From Thermoplasmata archaeon (GTDB taxonomy: Archaea > Thermoplasmatota > Thermoplasmata > Lutacidiplasmatales > UBA184), in contig JASHVA010000124.1 of NCBI GenBank assembly GCA_030039715.1, positions 1-24,758 on the forward strand: 24,758 bases of DNA, given 5' to 3'. This document shows positions 1 through 7,242 of the stretch, piece by piece. Position numbers and translations under genes: made by a program. Each line of letters opens with the position of its first letter. The first letter of the stretch is position 1. The notes under the pieces were generated by a model. The model had not been told where the DNA came from, ran no database searches, and was given only the letters and a program-made list of their open reading frames with translations.

Positions 1-1014
1 TTCATCGCCGCGGGCGTCTCCCAGCAGATCGTCCAGGGGACGCTGAACTGGGTGCCCCAGGCTCCGGGGTCCCCGATCTCGGCGAGCAATCCGCCGAGCG
101 GCACGATCCCGAAGACGATCTACTTCTTCACGCACTTCTCCGCGTCCCAGATGGCCGGCGGCGGCTGGGAGCTCGTGCTCCTGCGCGCGCCGAACCCCAT
201 CATCGCCCTCGTCGGCACGGCCGCGATCTTCTTCCTGGTCGCCTGGACGGAGTCGACGCGCATCGAGCTCCCGCTCTCCCACGCCGAGTCGCGCGGCGCG
301 CGCGGGCGCTACCCGCTCCGTCTGATCTACGCGTCGAACATCCCGGTCATCCTGATGAGCGCGCTGCTCGCCAACGTCTCCGTGTTCACGATCCTCCTCT
401 GGACGAACCCGACGCTGATCCATTTCCCGCTGATCGGCCATCAGTGGTGGATCGGTTCGTACCCGACGTCGGCGCAGGCGACGGCGATGGGGGTCAGCCA
501 GACCCAACCGCTCACGGGCGGGGCGTACTACTTCTCGACGGTGAACGGCCTCGAGTCGTGGCTCTTACCAATCCTGAACTACCAGCAGTACGGCACGTTC
601 CTCGTCGGCCACACCTGGTGGCAAGGGCTCGTCCACGTCGCCGTCTACTTCGGCGCGATGGTCGGTGGCTCGATCCTGTTCGCGAAGTTCTGGATCCAGA
701 CCACGAACATGGGCCCCGAGGCCGTGGCCCGTCAGATCGAGGCCTCGGGGATGCAGATCCCGGGCTTCCGTCGTGAGCCGCGCGTGTTACGGCGCGTGCT
801 CGAACGGTACATCCCGGTCATCACGGTGATCTCGGGGGCGGCCGTCGGCGCGCTCGCCGCCGGCGCGGACCTCATCGGGACGCTCGGCAATGCGAGCGGC
901 ACCGGGGTCCTGCTCATGGTCGGGATCATCATCAACCTCTACGAGGCGATGGGCCGCGAGCAGCTGATGGAGATGAACCCGCTCCTCCGCCGGTTCCTCG
1001 GAGGCGAGACGTAG
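1..1014 (+). CDS. secY: Preprotein translocase subunit SecY (Sec61 alpha), 5'-truncated by the window edge
   Basis: Reading frame 1 is open from the first base and gives 337 residues, the C-terminal two thirds of an archaeal SecY (usual length about 470-550). SecY forms the protein-conducting channel of the plasma membrane with SecE and Sec61 beta. Several strongly hydrophobic segments are separated by short polar loops. The tail, with an EAMGREQLMEMNP motif just before the stop, matches the end of archaeal SecY, where a YEQ-like REQLMEM stretch is typical. The GTG at 52 is internal and not the real start. The stop is only 4 nt from the next gene, a YidC/Oxa1-like insertase, so both membrane-insertion factors are probably co-transcribed. 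Identification is by motif and context recall; the N-terminal plug domain lies outside the window. Confidence 0.93.
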   Translation, partial: FIAAGVSQQIVQGTLNWVPQAPGSPISASNPPSGTIPKTIYFFTHFSASQMAGGGWELVLLRAPNPIIALVGTAAIFFLVAWTESTRIELPLSHAESRGARGRYPLRLIYASNIPVILMSALLANVSVFTILLWTNPTLIHFPLIGHQWWIGSYPTSAQATAMGVSQTQPLTGGAYYFSTVNGLESWLLPILNYQQYGTFLVGHTWWQGLVHVAVYFGAMVGGSILFAKFWIQTTNMGPEAVARQIEASGMQIPGFRREPRVLRRVLERYIPVITVISGAAVGALAAGADLIGTLGNASGTGVLLMVGIIINLYEAMGREQLMEMNPLLRRFLGGET

Positions 1015-1018
1015 GCCG

Positions 1019-1831
1019 ATGCCGACGGACGAGGAGCCACTTCCGAGCGCGCTCGCGGCGGCCCCCCTCGCCGAGGAGTCGGACGAGGAGGAGGCCCCCG
1101 AGGAAGCCGAGAGCCCGGCGAGCGCGGCGCCCACCGCCCGCCCCCCGGCGCCGGCCTTCAAGGTCTCGACGTTCGTCTACGTCTTCCTCGGGATGCTCGG
1201 CCTCCTGATGCTGATCGACACGGCGGCCCGCAACCAGATCGCGACGCTGCTCGGGATCAGCCCGGCGAACAACGGCCCGCTCTACTACGCCATCGGCTTC
1301 GGGTCGAGCTACCTGCTGCTCACGATGGCGATCGCGGGGGCGATCGAGATGCTGATCACCGCGTTCGCCTACAACTACACGACCGACTGGATCAAGGCGG
1401 CGAAGGTCCAGAAGTGGAGTTCGGCGTTCCGCAAGGTCCAGATGGACGCGATCCGATCGGGGAAGAAGGACCGGATCGCGGCCTTGAAGCCGCACCAGGA
1501 GCGGCTCACCCGGCTCTCGAGCGAGGTGTCGATCGCCCAGTTCAAGGGGATGGCGATCACCTGGTTCCTGCTCATCCTCATCTACACCTGGATCGGCCTC
1601 TTGATCGCCGCCGCTCCGAACCAGATCGTGAGCCTCGGCGGGACGTCGATCAGCCTCACGTTCAAGGTGTTCGGCTACTTCCCGCTCTGGTTCTTCATCT
1701 TCAGCCTGTACACGGTCCCGTTCTCGCTCGTCTTCCGCCGGGTCCTGAAGAACTACTGGCTGCGCCGGTACCTCCACGACCACCCTCCCGCGTCCCCGTC
1801 GGCTCCGGGCGCGGCCGGGGGCGCGGTGTGA
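1019..1831 (+). CDS. DUF106 / EMC3-TMCO1-like (YidC/Oxa1 superfamily) membrane insertase
   Basis: A 270-residue membrane protein. Residues 1-47 are acidic and Ala/Pro-rich and probably disordered. TM segments are visible near 50-68, 90-115, 176-198 and 218-240, with a charged, likely coiled-coil cytosolic stretch at 127-172 between the second and third. This layout, and the position directly after secY, is that of archaeal DUF106 proteins, which belong with EMC3, TMCO1 and Get1 in the Oxa1 superfamily and are thought to insert or chaperone membrane proteins. The ATG at 1019 is 4 nt after the secY stop, and a GGAGGC stretch lies about 13 nt upstream. The stop overlaps the GTG start of the cytidylate kinase gene (GTGA). 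The N-terminal acidic extension looks longer than usual. Role in this organism is inferred from the family. Confidence 0.9.
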   Translation: MPTDEEPLPSALAAAPLAEESDEEEAPEEAESPASAAPTARPPAPAFKVSTFVYVFLGMLGLLMLIDTAARNQIATLLGISPANNGPLYYAIGFGSSYLLLTMAIAGAIEMLITAFAYNYTTDWIKAAKVQKWSSAFRKVQMDAIRSGKKDRIAALKPHQERLTRLSSEVSIAQFKGMAITWFLLILIYTWIGLLIAAAPNQIVSLGGTSISLTFKVFGYFPLWFFIFSLYTVPFSLVFRRVLKNYWLRRYLHDHPPASPSAPGAAGGAV

Positions 1832-2376
1832 TCGGTTGGGTCGTCGCGATCGGGGGGCCGCCGGGGAGCGGCAAGTCGACGGCCGGCCGGTGGGTCGCCG
1901 CCTCCCTCGGCCTCGAGTACCGGTCCGCGGGGGAGCTCTTCCGTGCGGAGGCGGCCCGTCGCGGGCTCGACCTCGAGTCGTTCGGCCGGTTCGCCGAGTC
2001 CCATCCCGAGGTCGACCGCGACCTCGACCGCGCGATGCAGTCGCTCGCCCGCCCGGGACGGCTCCTCGACGGGCGGATCCAGGGGCCGCTCTGCCGCCGG
2101 AACGGGATCCCTGTCCGCTCGATCGTCGTGACCGCCGAGGAGCCGGAGCGCGTGCGGCGCGTCGCCGCCCGGGACGGGATCCCGGAGGAGCTCGCCCGCA
2201 CGGAGGTCCGGGCGCGCGAGGCGAGCGAGCGGGCGCGGTACGCGAAGTACTACGGGATCGACCTCGACCGGGAGACCGCCGACCTGACGGTCGACTCGAC
2301 GCGGACCCCTCCGGTAGAGGTCGCGCGCGCGATCGAGGAGTTCGTCCGCCCCGGGCCGGGGGCACGGTCGGGATGA
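1828..2376 (+). CDS. cmk: Cytidylate kinase, archaeal type
   Basis: A 182-residue kinase that phosphorylates CMP/dCMP with ATP in pyrimidine nucleotide salvage. The P-loop GPPGSGKS is at residues 10-17, right after a hydrophobic first strand. The short length fits the archaeal Cmk family (about 180 residues). An FRAEAARRGLDLESFG stretch follows, as in archaeal CMP kinases where the NMP-binding region is short. A DGRIQG stretch near residue 90 and the Arg-rich lid region (around 110-150) agree. The GTG start at 1828 overlaps the stop of the DUF106 gene in GTGA, and the TGA stop overlaps the ATG of cbf5 in ATGA, so translation is probably coupled along the operon. In many euryarchaea cmk sits between secY/adk and truB/cbf5, which supports the call. 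Confidence 0.92.
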   Translation: MIGWVVAIGGPPGSGKSTAGRWVAASLGLEYRSAGELFRAEAARRGLDLESFGRFAESHPEVDRDLDRAMQSLARPGRLLDGRIQGPLCRRNGIPVRSIVVTAEEPERVRRVAARDGIPEELARTEVRAREASERARYAKYYGIDLDRETADLTVDSTRTPPVEVARAIEEFVRPGPGARSG

Positions 2377-3320
2377 GCGGGGCGCCGCCGGACCCGGTCG
2401 CCGAGCGGATCCGCGCCGGGGCGTTCCTGCTCGTGGACAAGCCCCGAGGGCCCTCCTCGCACCAGGTGACCGCGTGGGTGCGGGACCTCCTCGGGGTCGA
2501 ACGCGCCGGTCACGCCGGCACGCTCGACCCGAACGTCTCGGGACTCCTGTGGGTCGGGGTCGGGCCCGCGCTCAAGCTCCTGCCGCTCGTCCTCGAGTTC
2601 CCGAAGCGGTACGTCGGCGTCGTCGCGCTCCACGGCCCGGTCGCCGCGCCCGAGCTCGAACGGGTGCTCGCGGAGTTCACGGGGCCGATCTACCAGACTC
2701 CCCCGGTCCGATCGGCCGTGAAACGGGAGCGACGTGTCCGGACGGTCCACCGGCTCGCCCTCCTCGAGTACGATCCCCCGCGGTTCGTGATCGACGTCCT
2801 CGCCGACTCGGGCACCTACGTACGCACGCTCGCGGTCGACCTCGGAGAGGCGCTCGGGGTCGGCGCCCATCTCGAAGAGCTGCGCCGCATCGCGACCGGA
2901 CCGTTCTCGGAAGCGGAGAGCGTCTCGCTCGCCACGATCTCGGACGCCGTCGCCGCGCGCGCGGCGGGCGACTCCGCACCGCTCCTCGCGGTCCTCCACC
3001 CGATCGAGCGGGTCTGGCGGGAGTTCCCCGCCGTCGTCGTGAAGGACGGGGCCGCGGCCGCCGTCGCGCACGGCGCCGGGCTCGCCCGCGGCGGGATCGC
3101 CGCGATCCCGCGGCCGTTCCCGGCGGGAGCGCACGTCGTGCTCGTCGACCGGGCCGGGACCCTCGTCGCGACCGGCGTGGCCCGCCACGCTTCCGAGGAG
3201 ATCCCGGGCGTGCCGCACGGTTGGGTGGTCGACTCGACGCGCGTGTTCGTCGAGCCCGGACGATTCCCGAGCACGTGGAAGCCGTCGTCCGCGACCGGCG
3301 CCGCCGGCGCCGGGCGGTAG
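2373..3320 (+). CDS. cbf5: Cbf5/TruB-family tRNA/rRNA pseudouridine synthase with PUA domain
   Basis: A 315-residue pseudouridine synthase. Archaeal Cbf5 is the catalytic subunit of box H/ACA guide ribonucleoproteins and can also make pseudouridine-55 in tRNA. The catalytic motif GHAGTLDPNVSG places the nucleophilic aspartate at residue 52. KPRGPSSHQV (23-32) and SGTYVRTLAVDLGEALG in the middle are further TruB-family signatures. Residues from about 230 to 295 form a PUA domain (VVVKDGAAAAVAHGAG onward). The ATG at 2373 overlaps the cmk stop by 4 nt. In-frame sequence continues upstream, but it is Arg/Pro-rich noise over cmk. The gene ends the secY operon; a TATA-like box for the next gene follows within a few bases. 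Length is slightly below the usual 330-340. Confidence 0.93.
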   Translation: MSGAPPDPVAERIRAGAFLLVDKPRGPSSHQVTAWVRDLLGVERAGHAGTLDPNVSGLLWVGVGPALKLLPLVLEFPKRYVGVVALHGPVAAPELERVLAEFTGPIYQTPPVRSAVKRERRVRTVHRLALLEYDPPRFVIDVLADSGTYVRTLAVDLGEALGVGAHLEELRRIATGPFSEAESVSLATISDAVAARAAGDSAPLLAVLHPIERVWREFPAVVVKDGAAAAVAHGAGLARGGIAAIPRPFPAGAHVVLVDRAGTLVATGVARHASEEIPGVPHGWVVDSTRVFVEPGRFPSTWKPSSATGAAGAGR

Positions 3321-3322
3321 GG

Positions 3323-3328
3323 TTATCT
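3323..3328 (+). promoter_or_regulatory. TATA-like box for the MMPL exporter gene
   Basis: TTATCT centred about 25 nt before the ATG at 3351, in otherwise GC-rich sequence directly after the cbf5 stop. The spacing predicts transcription starting at or next to the start codon (leaderless mRNA). Prediction from position and composition only. Confidence 0.5.
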
Positions 3329-3350
3329 GACCGGTCCCGTCGAACCGGCG

Positions 3351-6300
3351 ATGGCGACGGCCGCGGGGCCGACGGAGACCGGCGGGGCCCGGATGCTCGG
3401 CCGCCTCGCCCGGTGGATCGTCCAGCACCCGTGGTATCCGATCGCCTTCTGGATCGCGCTGCTGCTCGTCAGCGCCCCGTTCCTCTCGCTCGTGGGCTCG
3501 GTGACGACCAACTCGGCCGACACCACGGCCTCGAACTCGCCGAGCTCGCTCGCGAACGCGGAGCTCGCTCGGCTCTTCCCGAACTCGACGAGCGGCGCCG
3601 CGACGACGATCCTGCTCGTCGGACCGAACATGACGGACGCGAACGCGCAGGGGGTCGTCCTGAACGTGAGCGCCGCGCTCGCCTCCGACCGTTCGCTCGC
3701 CGACGTCGAGGCGATCGCCACCGTCTACTCCGGATACACTTCCTACATCGTCGGCCAAGGGGAGCTCGCCCTCGGCTTTCTCGCGGCCGCCCAGTCGACG
3801 ACGCCGTCGCTGGGGGACGCCGCGAACGCGTCGGCCACCCTGCTCTGGGGCCCGCAGGCAGCGTTCGTCGACTCCTGGATGGGGGAGGTCGAGAACGGCA
3901 CGGCGCCCGAGGCCGCGAACTATCCGGCCTACCAGTCGGCCGCGTCGAGCCTCGGGAACGACAGCTCCGCCCTCACCGTCCTGGACGAGCTGTACTACGG
4001 GAACTCCACGTCCGCCGGCACGGACGGGTGGAACTCCTCGAGCGGCTGCTGGTCGTTCTGGAACTCGAGCATCCCCACCCAGTACCCCCTCTGCGTCGCG
4101 GGGAGCACGTCCGGCGCGGCGTCCCGCGCGGTGCCGATCCTGTTCCCTCTCCCGGACGAGCAGGCGCTGCCGAACGCCCTCGCGCGGTTCCTGAGCCTGG
4201 GGAACTACTCCAGCTGGGGCAGCGTCCAGTGGGCCGCCTCGACCGTCCTGGCGGAGGAGTCCGGGCTCGCCCCCGGTTGGGTGCTCCGGGTCTGGCAGGC
4301 GTTCCCGTCGACCGTCGCCTCCCCCGGAGCGCTCGCGGCCTGGGCGGCCGCGCTCGTCGCCGACTCGACCCTCGCGGCCGAGCCGCTGCCGGTGCCGACC
4401 GCGATCTACTCCGAGTTTGTCGACGCGACCGGCACGGCGCAGATCGTCCAGGTGACGTTCATGGTGCCGGACGACGCGACCAACGCCTCGGGGGCGGACC
4501 CGGTCTACGACGATCTCGGACGGATCGACAACCTCGTGCCGGGCGTCGTCCGCGCCTCCGATCCGACGAAGTCGATCACCTACTACCAGACCGGCTCGGC
4601 CCCGCTCGACCTCCTGACGCAGACCGCCGTGAACTCGTCGATCGCGCTCGTCCTGCCGCTGACGGTCGGGCTCCTCCTCGTGATCGCGATGATCTACTTC
4701 CGCTCGCCGCTCACTCCGCTCGTCACGTTCGGGATCCTCGGGATCGCGCTGGGCCTCGGGATCGGCGGGACGGTGCTGATCGGCGAGCTCGTGCAGCACG
4801 TCGACTCGACCGCGCTCACGCTCGAGGAGGTGTTCGTCCTCGGCGTCGGCACCGACTACTCCATCTTCATGGTCGCTCGGTACCGGGAGGAGCTGATCGG
4901 CGGCAAGAGCTCGGACGAGGCGATCGTGTCCTCGCTCTCGTGGGCCGGGCAATCGGTCGCGACCAGCGGCTCGACCGCGATCATCGCGACGCTCGCCCTC
5001 GCGTTCAGCGGCGTCGCGCTGCTCGCGCAGTGGGGCGAGGTCCTGTCGCTTGCGATCCTGATCACGATCCTCGCGTCGATCACGATGGTGCCGGCCTGCC
5101 TCAAGCTCATCGGACCGCGGATCTTCTGGCCCATGACGGGGGAGCGATTCCGCCGCCGCGCGGCGAAGGTCGCCGAGGCCCACCGGACCGAGCGCACGTA
5201 CTTCTACCGCGTCGGCCGCGCCACGCAACGGCGGCCGGCGCTCTTCGTCGGCGTGCTCCTCCTGATCTCGGTCCCGCTGATCCTCGTCGCGCTCCAGGTG
5301 CCGCTCTCCTACGACTTCTACCAGCAGCTTCCGAGCGGCCATCCCGCGACGATCGGGCTCAACGAGCTCGGAAACCACTTCGGGCCGGGATTCGCCGTGC
5401 CGTCGTTCGCGCTCGTGACGTTCGCCTCACCCCTCGTGGTCGGCAACACGACAAACGTCACGGAATTCACGGACCTAGCCCAGCTGACCGAGTTCGCGAA
5501 CTCGACGGCCGGGATCGCCTCCGTCTCCTCGCCGGTCGGTCCGGACGGCGGGACCCTCGGGCAGTGGCTGAGCCTCTCCTCGCTCTTGCCCGCGACGCGG
5601 GCGAACCTGCTCGGCGTCTATTCGGGCTTCGTGGGGACGGACGGCCGCACGATCCTGCTCTCCCTCGTCCCGTCGTCCTCGGGCCTCTCGGTCGGCGCGG
5701 TGAACGCGGTAGAGTCGGTCGAGTCGTCGTTCCGCGGCTACGCCGGCTCGCATCCCGAGATCACCTCCCTCGCCTTCGGCGGGGGGGCGCCCACGATCAG
5801 CGACCTCGCGAACGAGACGGAGACGGCGACCGAGTACCTCGTCTTCGCGGTCGCGGTCGGGCTCATCCTCGTCCTGCTCGTCGTCCTGCGCTCCTGGATC
5901 ATCGCGCTGATGGCGATCGGGACGATCGGGATCTCGATCGGCTGGGCCTGGGCGGTGACATACCTCGTCTTTCAGGGCCTCCTCGGCTTCCCGCTCTTCT
6001 TCTACGTGCGGACGATCCTGTTCATCCTCATTCTCGGCCTCGGGATCGACTACAACATCTTCCTCCTGACGCGGGTACGCGAGGAGCGGCTCCGGGGCCG
6101 CAGCTCGGGCGAGGCGGCCGTGGAGGCCGTCGCGCGGACCGGCGGGATCATCACCGCCGCCGCCGTGATCCTCGCGAGCGCCTTCGGCGCGCTCCTCATC
6201 GGCGAGTTCACGCTCATCCGGGCGATCGGCTTCTCCGTCGCCGTCGCCGTCCTGCTCGACGCGATGGTCGTCCGCACGTACTTCGTGCCGGCGTCGCTCC

Positions 6301-6398
6301 AGCTGCTCGGCGACCGGGTCTGGAGCCTCACCGGCCGGCGGGCGAAGCCCACGCCCGTCCCGCCCAACGCCGCCCCGGCGGGCGAGCCTAGTTCGTGA
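3351..6398 (+). CDS. MMPL/RND-superfamily membrane exporter
   Basis: A 1015-residue protein with the duplicated RND architecture. A TM helix near residue 25-45 is followed by a very large extracytoplasmic domain (about 50-425), a block of TM helices, a short cytosolic region, then TM, a second extracytoplasmic domain (about 655-815) and a second TM block. The two signature motifs GTDYSIFMVARYREE and GLGIDYNIFLLTRVREE are present, with the presumed proton-relay aspartates at about 502 and 900. Such proteins use the proton gradient to move lipids or other hydrophobic compounds; the substrate here cannot be told. The extracytoplasmic loops carry many N-x-S/T sequons, suggesting N-glycosylation. 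The first loop is unusually long for the family. The ATG at 3351 has a TATA-like box 25 nt upstream. The 3' end overlaps the convergent peroxiredoxin gene by 11 nt. Confidence 0.9.
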   Translation: MATAAGPTETGGARMLGRLARWIVQHPWYPIAFWIALLLVSAPFLSLVGSVTTNSADTTASNSPSSLANAELARLFPNSTSGAATTILLVGPNMTDANAQGVVLNVSAALASDRSLADVEAIATVYSGYTSYIVGQGELALGFLAAAQSTTPSLGDAANASATLLWGPQAAFVDSWMGEVENGTAPEAANYPAYQSAASSLGNDSSALTVLDELYYGNSTSAGTDGWNSSSGCWSFWNSSIPTQYPLCVAGSTSGAASRAVPILFPLPDEQALPNALARFLSLGNYSSWGSVQWAASTVLAEESGLAPGWVLRVWQAFPSTVASPGALAAWAAALVADSTLAAEPLPVPTAIYSEFVDATGTAQIVQVTFMVPDDATNASGADPVYDDLGRIDNLVPGVVRASDPTKSITYYQTGSAPLDLLTQTAVNSSIALVLPLTVGLLLVIAMIYFRSPLTPLVTFGILGIALGLGIGGTVLIGELVQHVDSTALTLEEVFVLGVGTDYSIFMVARYREELIGGKSSDEAIVSSLSWAGQSVATSGSTAIIATLALAFSGVALLAQWGEVLSLAILITILASITMVPACLKLIGPRIFWPMTGERFRRRAAKVAEAHRTERTYFYRVGRATQRRPALFVGVLLLISVPLILVALQVPLSYDFYQQLPSGHPATIGLNELGNHFGPGFAVPSFALVTFASPLVVGNTTNVTEFTDLAQLTEFANSTAGIASVSSPVGPDGGTLGQWLSLSSLLPATRANLLGVYSGFVGTDGRTILLSLVPSSSGLSVGAVNAVESVESSFRGYAGSHPEITSLAFGGGAPTISDLANETETATEYLVFAVAVGLILVLLVVLRSWIIALMAIGTIGISIGWAWAVTYLVFQGLLGFPLFFYVRTILFILILGLGIDYNIFLLTRVREERLRGRSSGEAAVEAVARTGGIITAAAVILASAFGALLIGEFTLIRAIGFSVAVAVLLDAMVVRTYFVPASLQLLGDRVWSLTGRRAKPTPVPPNAAPAGEPSS

Positions 6399-6828
6399 GG
6401 AAGCGGGCGCGCGCCCGGGCGAGGTGCTCGTCCGGGGAGGAGCTGTCGACGATCTCGACGACCTTCCCGCTCGCGTCGAGGAGGAAGGTCACCCGGCGGG
6501 CGGTCCCGGTCGGGCGGAGGACGTCGTAGAGCTGCGCGACCTTCCGATCGTGGTCGGCGACGAGCGGGAACGGGAGGCCGTACTTGTCCCGGAACGCCTG
6601 CTGGGCCGGGCAGTCGTCGGTCGAGACGCCGATGATCTTCACGTGCTTCGCCTGGTACTGCGGAAAGACCTCGCGGAACCCCTTCGCCTCGATCGTGCAG
6701 CCGGGGGTGTCGGCCTTCGGATAGAAGTAGAGGACCACCGGGCTGCCTCGGGTGGACGAGAGCCGGAATTTCGCACCGCTGTGGTCGAGCGCCTCGAAGT
6801 CGGGGGCCGTATCGCCGATCGCGACCAT
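6388..6828 (-). CDS. bcp: Peroxiredoxin, Bcp/PrxQ family, lacking the usual resolving cysteine
   Basis: A 146-residue thioredoxin-fold peroxidase that reduces hydrogen peroxide and organic hydroperoxides. APDFEALDHSG, VVLYFYPKADTPGCT and the late RVTFLLDASGKV strand are PrxQ signatures. The peroxidatic cysteine is C44 with T41 and P42 of the TPGC motif. In the common type the resolving cysteine lies five residues later; here that position is K49. The only other cysteine is C73, at the start of the next helix, so the enzyme may be 1-Cys or use C73. The ATG at 6828 has a TCAAATA box about 25 nt upstream, consistent with a leaderless transcript. The gene follows the RAM-domain gene on the same strand and overlaps the exporter gene at its 3' end. 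Confidence 0.9.
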   Translation of the reverse strand: MVAIGDTAPDFEALDHSGAKFRLSSTRGSPVVLYFYPKADTPGCTIEAKGFREVFPQYQAKHVKIIGVSTDDCPAQQAFRDKYGLPFPLVADHDRKVAQLYDVLRPTGTARRVTFLLDASGKVVEIVDSSSPDEHLARARARFLTN

Positions 6829-6849
6829 GGCCCGCCAGCCCGTGAGAGG

Positions 6850-6856
6850 TATTTGA
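6850..6856 (-). promoter_or_regulatory. TATA-like box for the peroxiredoxin gene
   Basis: On the minus strand TCAAATA is centred about 25 nt before the ATG at 6828, in the 46-nt gap after the RAM-domain gene. This gives the peroxiredoxin its own, probably leaderless, promoter. Confidence 0.5.
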
Positions 6857-6874
6857 GGCCGGGGCGCCCGAGCC

Positions 6875-7111
6875 TCAGCCCGTCCCGACGGTCACGAGCG
6901 TCTCGGTCGACTTGAGGCCGGGGATCCGGCGGATCCGGTGCACGACGGTGTCGAGCGCCTCGTTGATGTGGGGGGCCTCGACCTTCACGATGAGGTCGAA
7001 CGGCCCGGTGACGGCCTGCACCTCGGCGACGCCGGCGATCGCCTTCATCCGGCGCAGCACCTCGTCGAGCTTGCCGACCTCGACCTCGACGAGCAGGAAG
7101 AGCGTCTCCAC
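6875..7111 (-). CDS. Stand-alone Lrp/AsnC ligand-binding (RAM) domain protein
   Basis: A 78-residue protein formed by a single alpha/beta ferredoxin-like domain: ETLFLLVEVEVGKLDEV (strand-helix), GVAEVQAVTGPFDLIVKVEA (two strands) and a second helix with RRIPGLKSTETLVTV. This is the ligand-binding C-terminal domain of Lrp/AsnC regulators without the DNA-binding helix-turn-helix. In archaea such proteins bind amino acids and associate into rings or with full-length regulators; the partner and ligand here are unknown. I chose the GTG at 7111 because the domain begins there, and a GAGG sits about 6 nt upstream. A GTG at 7144 would add 11 Pro/Gly/Arg-rich residues and would start almost on top of an AT-rich box (CTTGAA near 7146-7151), so it is less likely. 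Confidence 0.85.
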   Translation of the reverse strand: METLFLLVEVEVGKLDEVLRRMKAIAGVAEVQAVTGPFDLIVKVEAPHINEALDTVVHRIRRIPGLKSTETLVTVGTG

Positions 7112-7207
7112 GGGGCCCCTCGGCCGGCACCGGCCGGGCTCCACTTCAAGCTAGCGCGCCGGCCCTTTTCGTGGACCGGACCCGGCCCCGTCACCCCGAC
7201 ATCCCAA

Positions 7208-7215
7208 CCGTTAAG
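7208..7215 (+). promoter_or_regulatory. TATA-like box for the cysS gene
   Basis: CCGTTAAGC is centred about 30 nt before the ATG at 7243, in the 131-nt divergent gap between the RAM-domain gene and cysS. The short distance predicts a leader of only a few nucleotides. An AT-rich CTTGAA on the opposite strand near 7146-7151 may serve the RAM-domain gene. Confidence 0.42.
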
Positions 7216-7242
7216 CGCGCGCGGGGGCCGCGCTCCGGGGCC

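Noticed and set aside
2250..5378. Long open frame of over 1000 codons on the minus strand across cmk, cbf5 and the exporter.
   Set aside because: It is Arg/Glu/Asp-rich low-complexity sequence without domains and opposes three well-recognised genes; long antisense frames are expected at this GC content.
2474..6391. Open frame of about 1300 codons on the plus strand overlapping cbf5 and the exporter.
   Set aside because: Arg/Gly/Pro-rich out-of-frame translation of the two real genes; no hydrophobic core or motif.
7112..7144. Upstream GTG at 7144 as start of the RAM-domain protein.
   Set aside because: It adds only a Pro/Gly/Arg-rich stretch before the domain and would place the start at the likely TATA-like box; GTG at 7111 fits better.
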